From: Pseudomonas taiwanensis
Lineage (GTDB): Bacteria > Pseudomonadota > Gammaproteobacteria > Pseudomonadales > Pseudomonadaceae
Direction: 5' to 3'
Assembly: GCF_013393345.1 (NCBI RefSeq)
Contig: NZ_QJRF01000040.1
Span: forward strand, 124,001-188,000
DNA: 64,000 nt
Made by a program: the position numbers and the translations under genes. This document shows, one piece after another, positions 63,202 to 64,000 of this stretch (its first letter is position 1; every line of letters starts with the position of its first letter). A model generated the notes under the pieces. That model was not told the DNA's origin. It searched no databases and worked only from the letters and a program-made list of their open reading frames with translations.

Positions 63202-63604
63202 GCGCGACCTCCAGGGGGGTCTCTTGTTGTTTTGCAGAACTGTAATCCTGTCTTTATTTTTACGCAACAGTTGTTATGCAAAACACTTGTTACGACCCAG
63301 ACAAGGCAACGCCCCGGGACGAACAATCGCGGCTCTTCAGCCGCTCCGGCGAAAATTGAACGGGCGGGCACAATCGCAACCGGCAGCAGGAAATGAATTG
63401 ATTTGCGCCGTTTCCGTTCAGTGGATTGGCGATATGGGGGATGGCGCAGCGCAAATGAAACCTGCCCGACAGCATGGCCCACTGCAGATTCAGATCTCGG
63501 CATGGGAGTGGGTCAGACAGCGGGGGGGGGCGGACGCGGTCGAGAGGGTGAGTTACGTCGAACGATTCACGGCGCGCGACAAGGCAGCACTAGCCAGGCT
63601 GCGC
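63202..63604. other. Promoter region between acyl-CoA operon and AraC gene
   Basis: About 400 bp between the acyl-CoA operon start and the 3' end of the AraC gene, both leftward. It contains operator site 5 (63259-63282); no other gene was recognised in the rest. Confidence 0.5.
63259..63282. promoter_or_regulatory. Palindromic operator, site 5 (acyl-CoA operon)
   Basis: TTTACGCAAC-AGTT-GTTATGCAAA; arms agree at 7 of 10 positions and the differences keep purine/pyrimidine class. It lies 57 bp before the 52-aa ORF and closely matches site 1. Confidence 0.7.
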
Positions 63605-64000
63605 TCAGCGCCTACCAACGGCTTGCGTGGCCCGGTAGCTACCAGGACTCATGCCGGTCCACTGGCGGAAGGCTCGATGAAACGCGCTGGGCTCCTGGAA
63701 TCCGCAACGAATCGCGATCTCGGAGATGCTCAAGGTCTCATCGTTGAGGTAATCGAAGGCCAATGCCTTACGCACTTCGTGCTTGATCGCCTGATAGGAA
63801 AAACCCTCGCGCTCCAGCTGTCGGCGGAAGGCGGATTCGCTCATCGAAACCTGGCTTGCCATCTGCGTCTGGGACGGCCATTCCAGCTCAGGGGACGTCT
63901 TGAGGCGGCGATAAACGTCGGCCGAAAGCCCTGATCGATTGCGGAATCGCACCACCACACCCTCTGGCGCGTGACGGAGGAACTGCTTGAGACTGGCGAA
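63605..64000 (-). CDS. AraC-family regulator (N-terminal part outside window)
   Basis: The frame is open to the right edge, so only the last 131 residues are seen. They form the AraC DNA-binding domain: a first helix-turn-helix (PSQTQMASQVSMSESAFRRQLE) and the second with ISEIAIRCGFQEPSAFHRAFRQWTGMSPGSYR. The N-terminal ligand-binding domain must lie beyond 64000. It is leftward, upstream of the acyl-CoA operon, and could control it. Confidence 0.88.
   Translation of the reverse strand, partial: FASLKQFLRHAPEGVVVRFRNRSGLSADVYRRLKTSPELEWPSQTQMASQVSMSESAFRRQLEREGFSYQAIKHEVRKALAFDYLNDETLSISEIAIRCGFQEPSAFHRAFRQWTGMSPGSYRATQAVGRR

Overview
The window is high-GC, gene-dense DNA of a Pseudomonas-type gammaproteobacterium. 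This is inferred from the REP hairpins, a GNAT-Rnk fusion, DUF883/holin/DUF3618 stress genes, paired DUF1302/DUF1329 outer-membrane genes and the codon usage. No rRNA, tRNA or CRISPR array was seen.

Layout. 1-14.5 kb is core-like: the 3' part of a CheB/CheR-PAS-histidine kinase-receiver hybrid, an iron-permease-like protein, a three-gene cell-envelope stress operon, a DoxX/epoxide-hydrolase-like pair, a DsbA-like oxidoreductase, a four-gene operon built on a class III PHA synthase (esterase, short PhaE-like protein, PhaC, GNAT), and the GNAT-Rnk fusion. 14.5-20 kb is an AT-richer mobile or decayed patch: a MarR fragment, IS-end-like repeats, a three-copy repeat array in front of a divergent tyrosine recombinase, a HAD hydrolase, an AAA ATPase and a broken second integrase. 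20-22.5 kb holds a Phenol_MetA_deg-type outer-membrane protein behind a possible 39-aa ORF, a cytochrome c remnant and an AraC pseudogene.

22.6-63.2 kb is a large catabolic island for an unidentified, probably hydrophobic amine. It has duplicated parts: two PhyH dioxygenase + Rid pairs; two exported flavin amine oxidases, each followed by a diheme cytochrome c (an arrangement like nicotine oxidoreductase NicA2 and its cytochrome acceptor); a third, cytoplasmic NicA2-like amine oxidase; two GlpO/PuuB-like FAD oxidases; two DUF1329 proteins; a polyamine-type binding protein; a chemoreceptor-porin-binding protein trio; an MFS importer; an RND exporter; and an acyl-CoA operon (acyl-CoA dehydrogenase, saccharopine-dehydrogenase-like reductase, acyl-CoA ligase, SCP2-type thiolase). 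The reading offered here is uptake and sensing, then periplasmic and cytoplasmic amine oxidation, imine hydrolysis, and CoA activation and beta-oxidation-like breakdown. That reading is inference.

Two sets of repeated regulatory DNA tie the island together. One is a 24-bp palindrome (TTWRCRYAAC-N4-GTTRYGYWAA) before the first PhyH gene, the first amine oxidase, the acyl-CoA operon and, less exactly, the RND operon and binding-protein gene; the local TetR regulator is the obvious candidate reader. The other is a conserved block of about 65 bp carrying GGGTAWT-N4-AATACCC in front of both the DUF1302 and the second PhyH genes, which flank a large LuxR-type (LAL) regulator. The right edge cuts an AraC-family gene.
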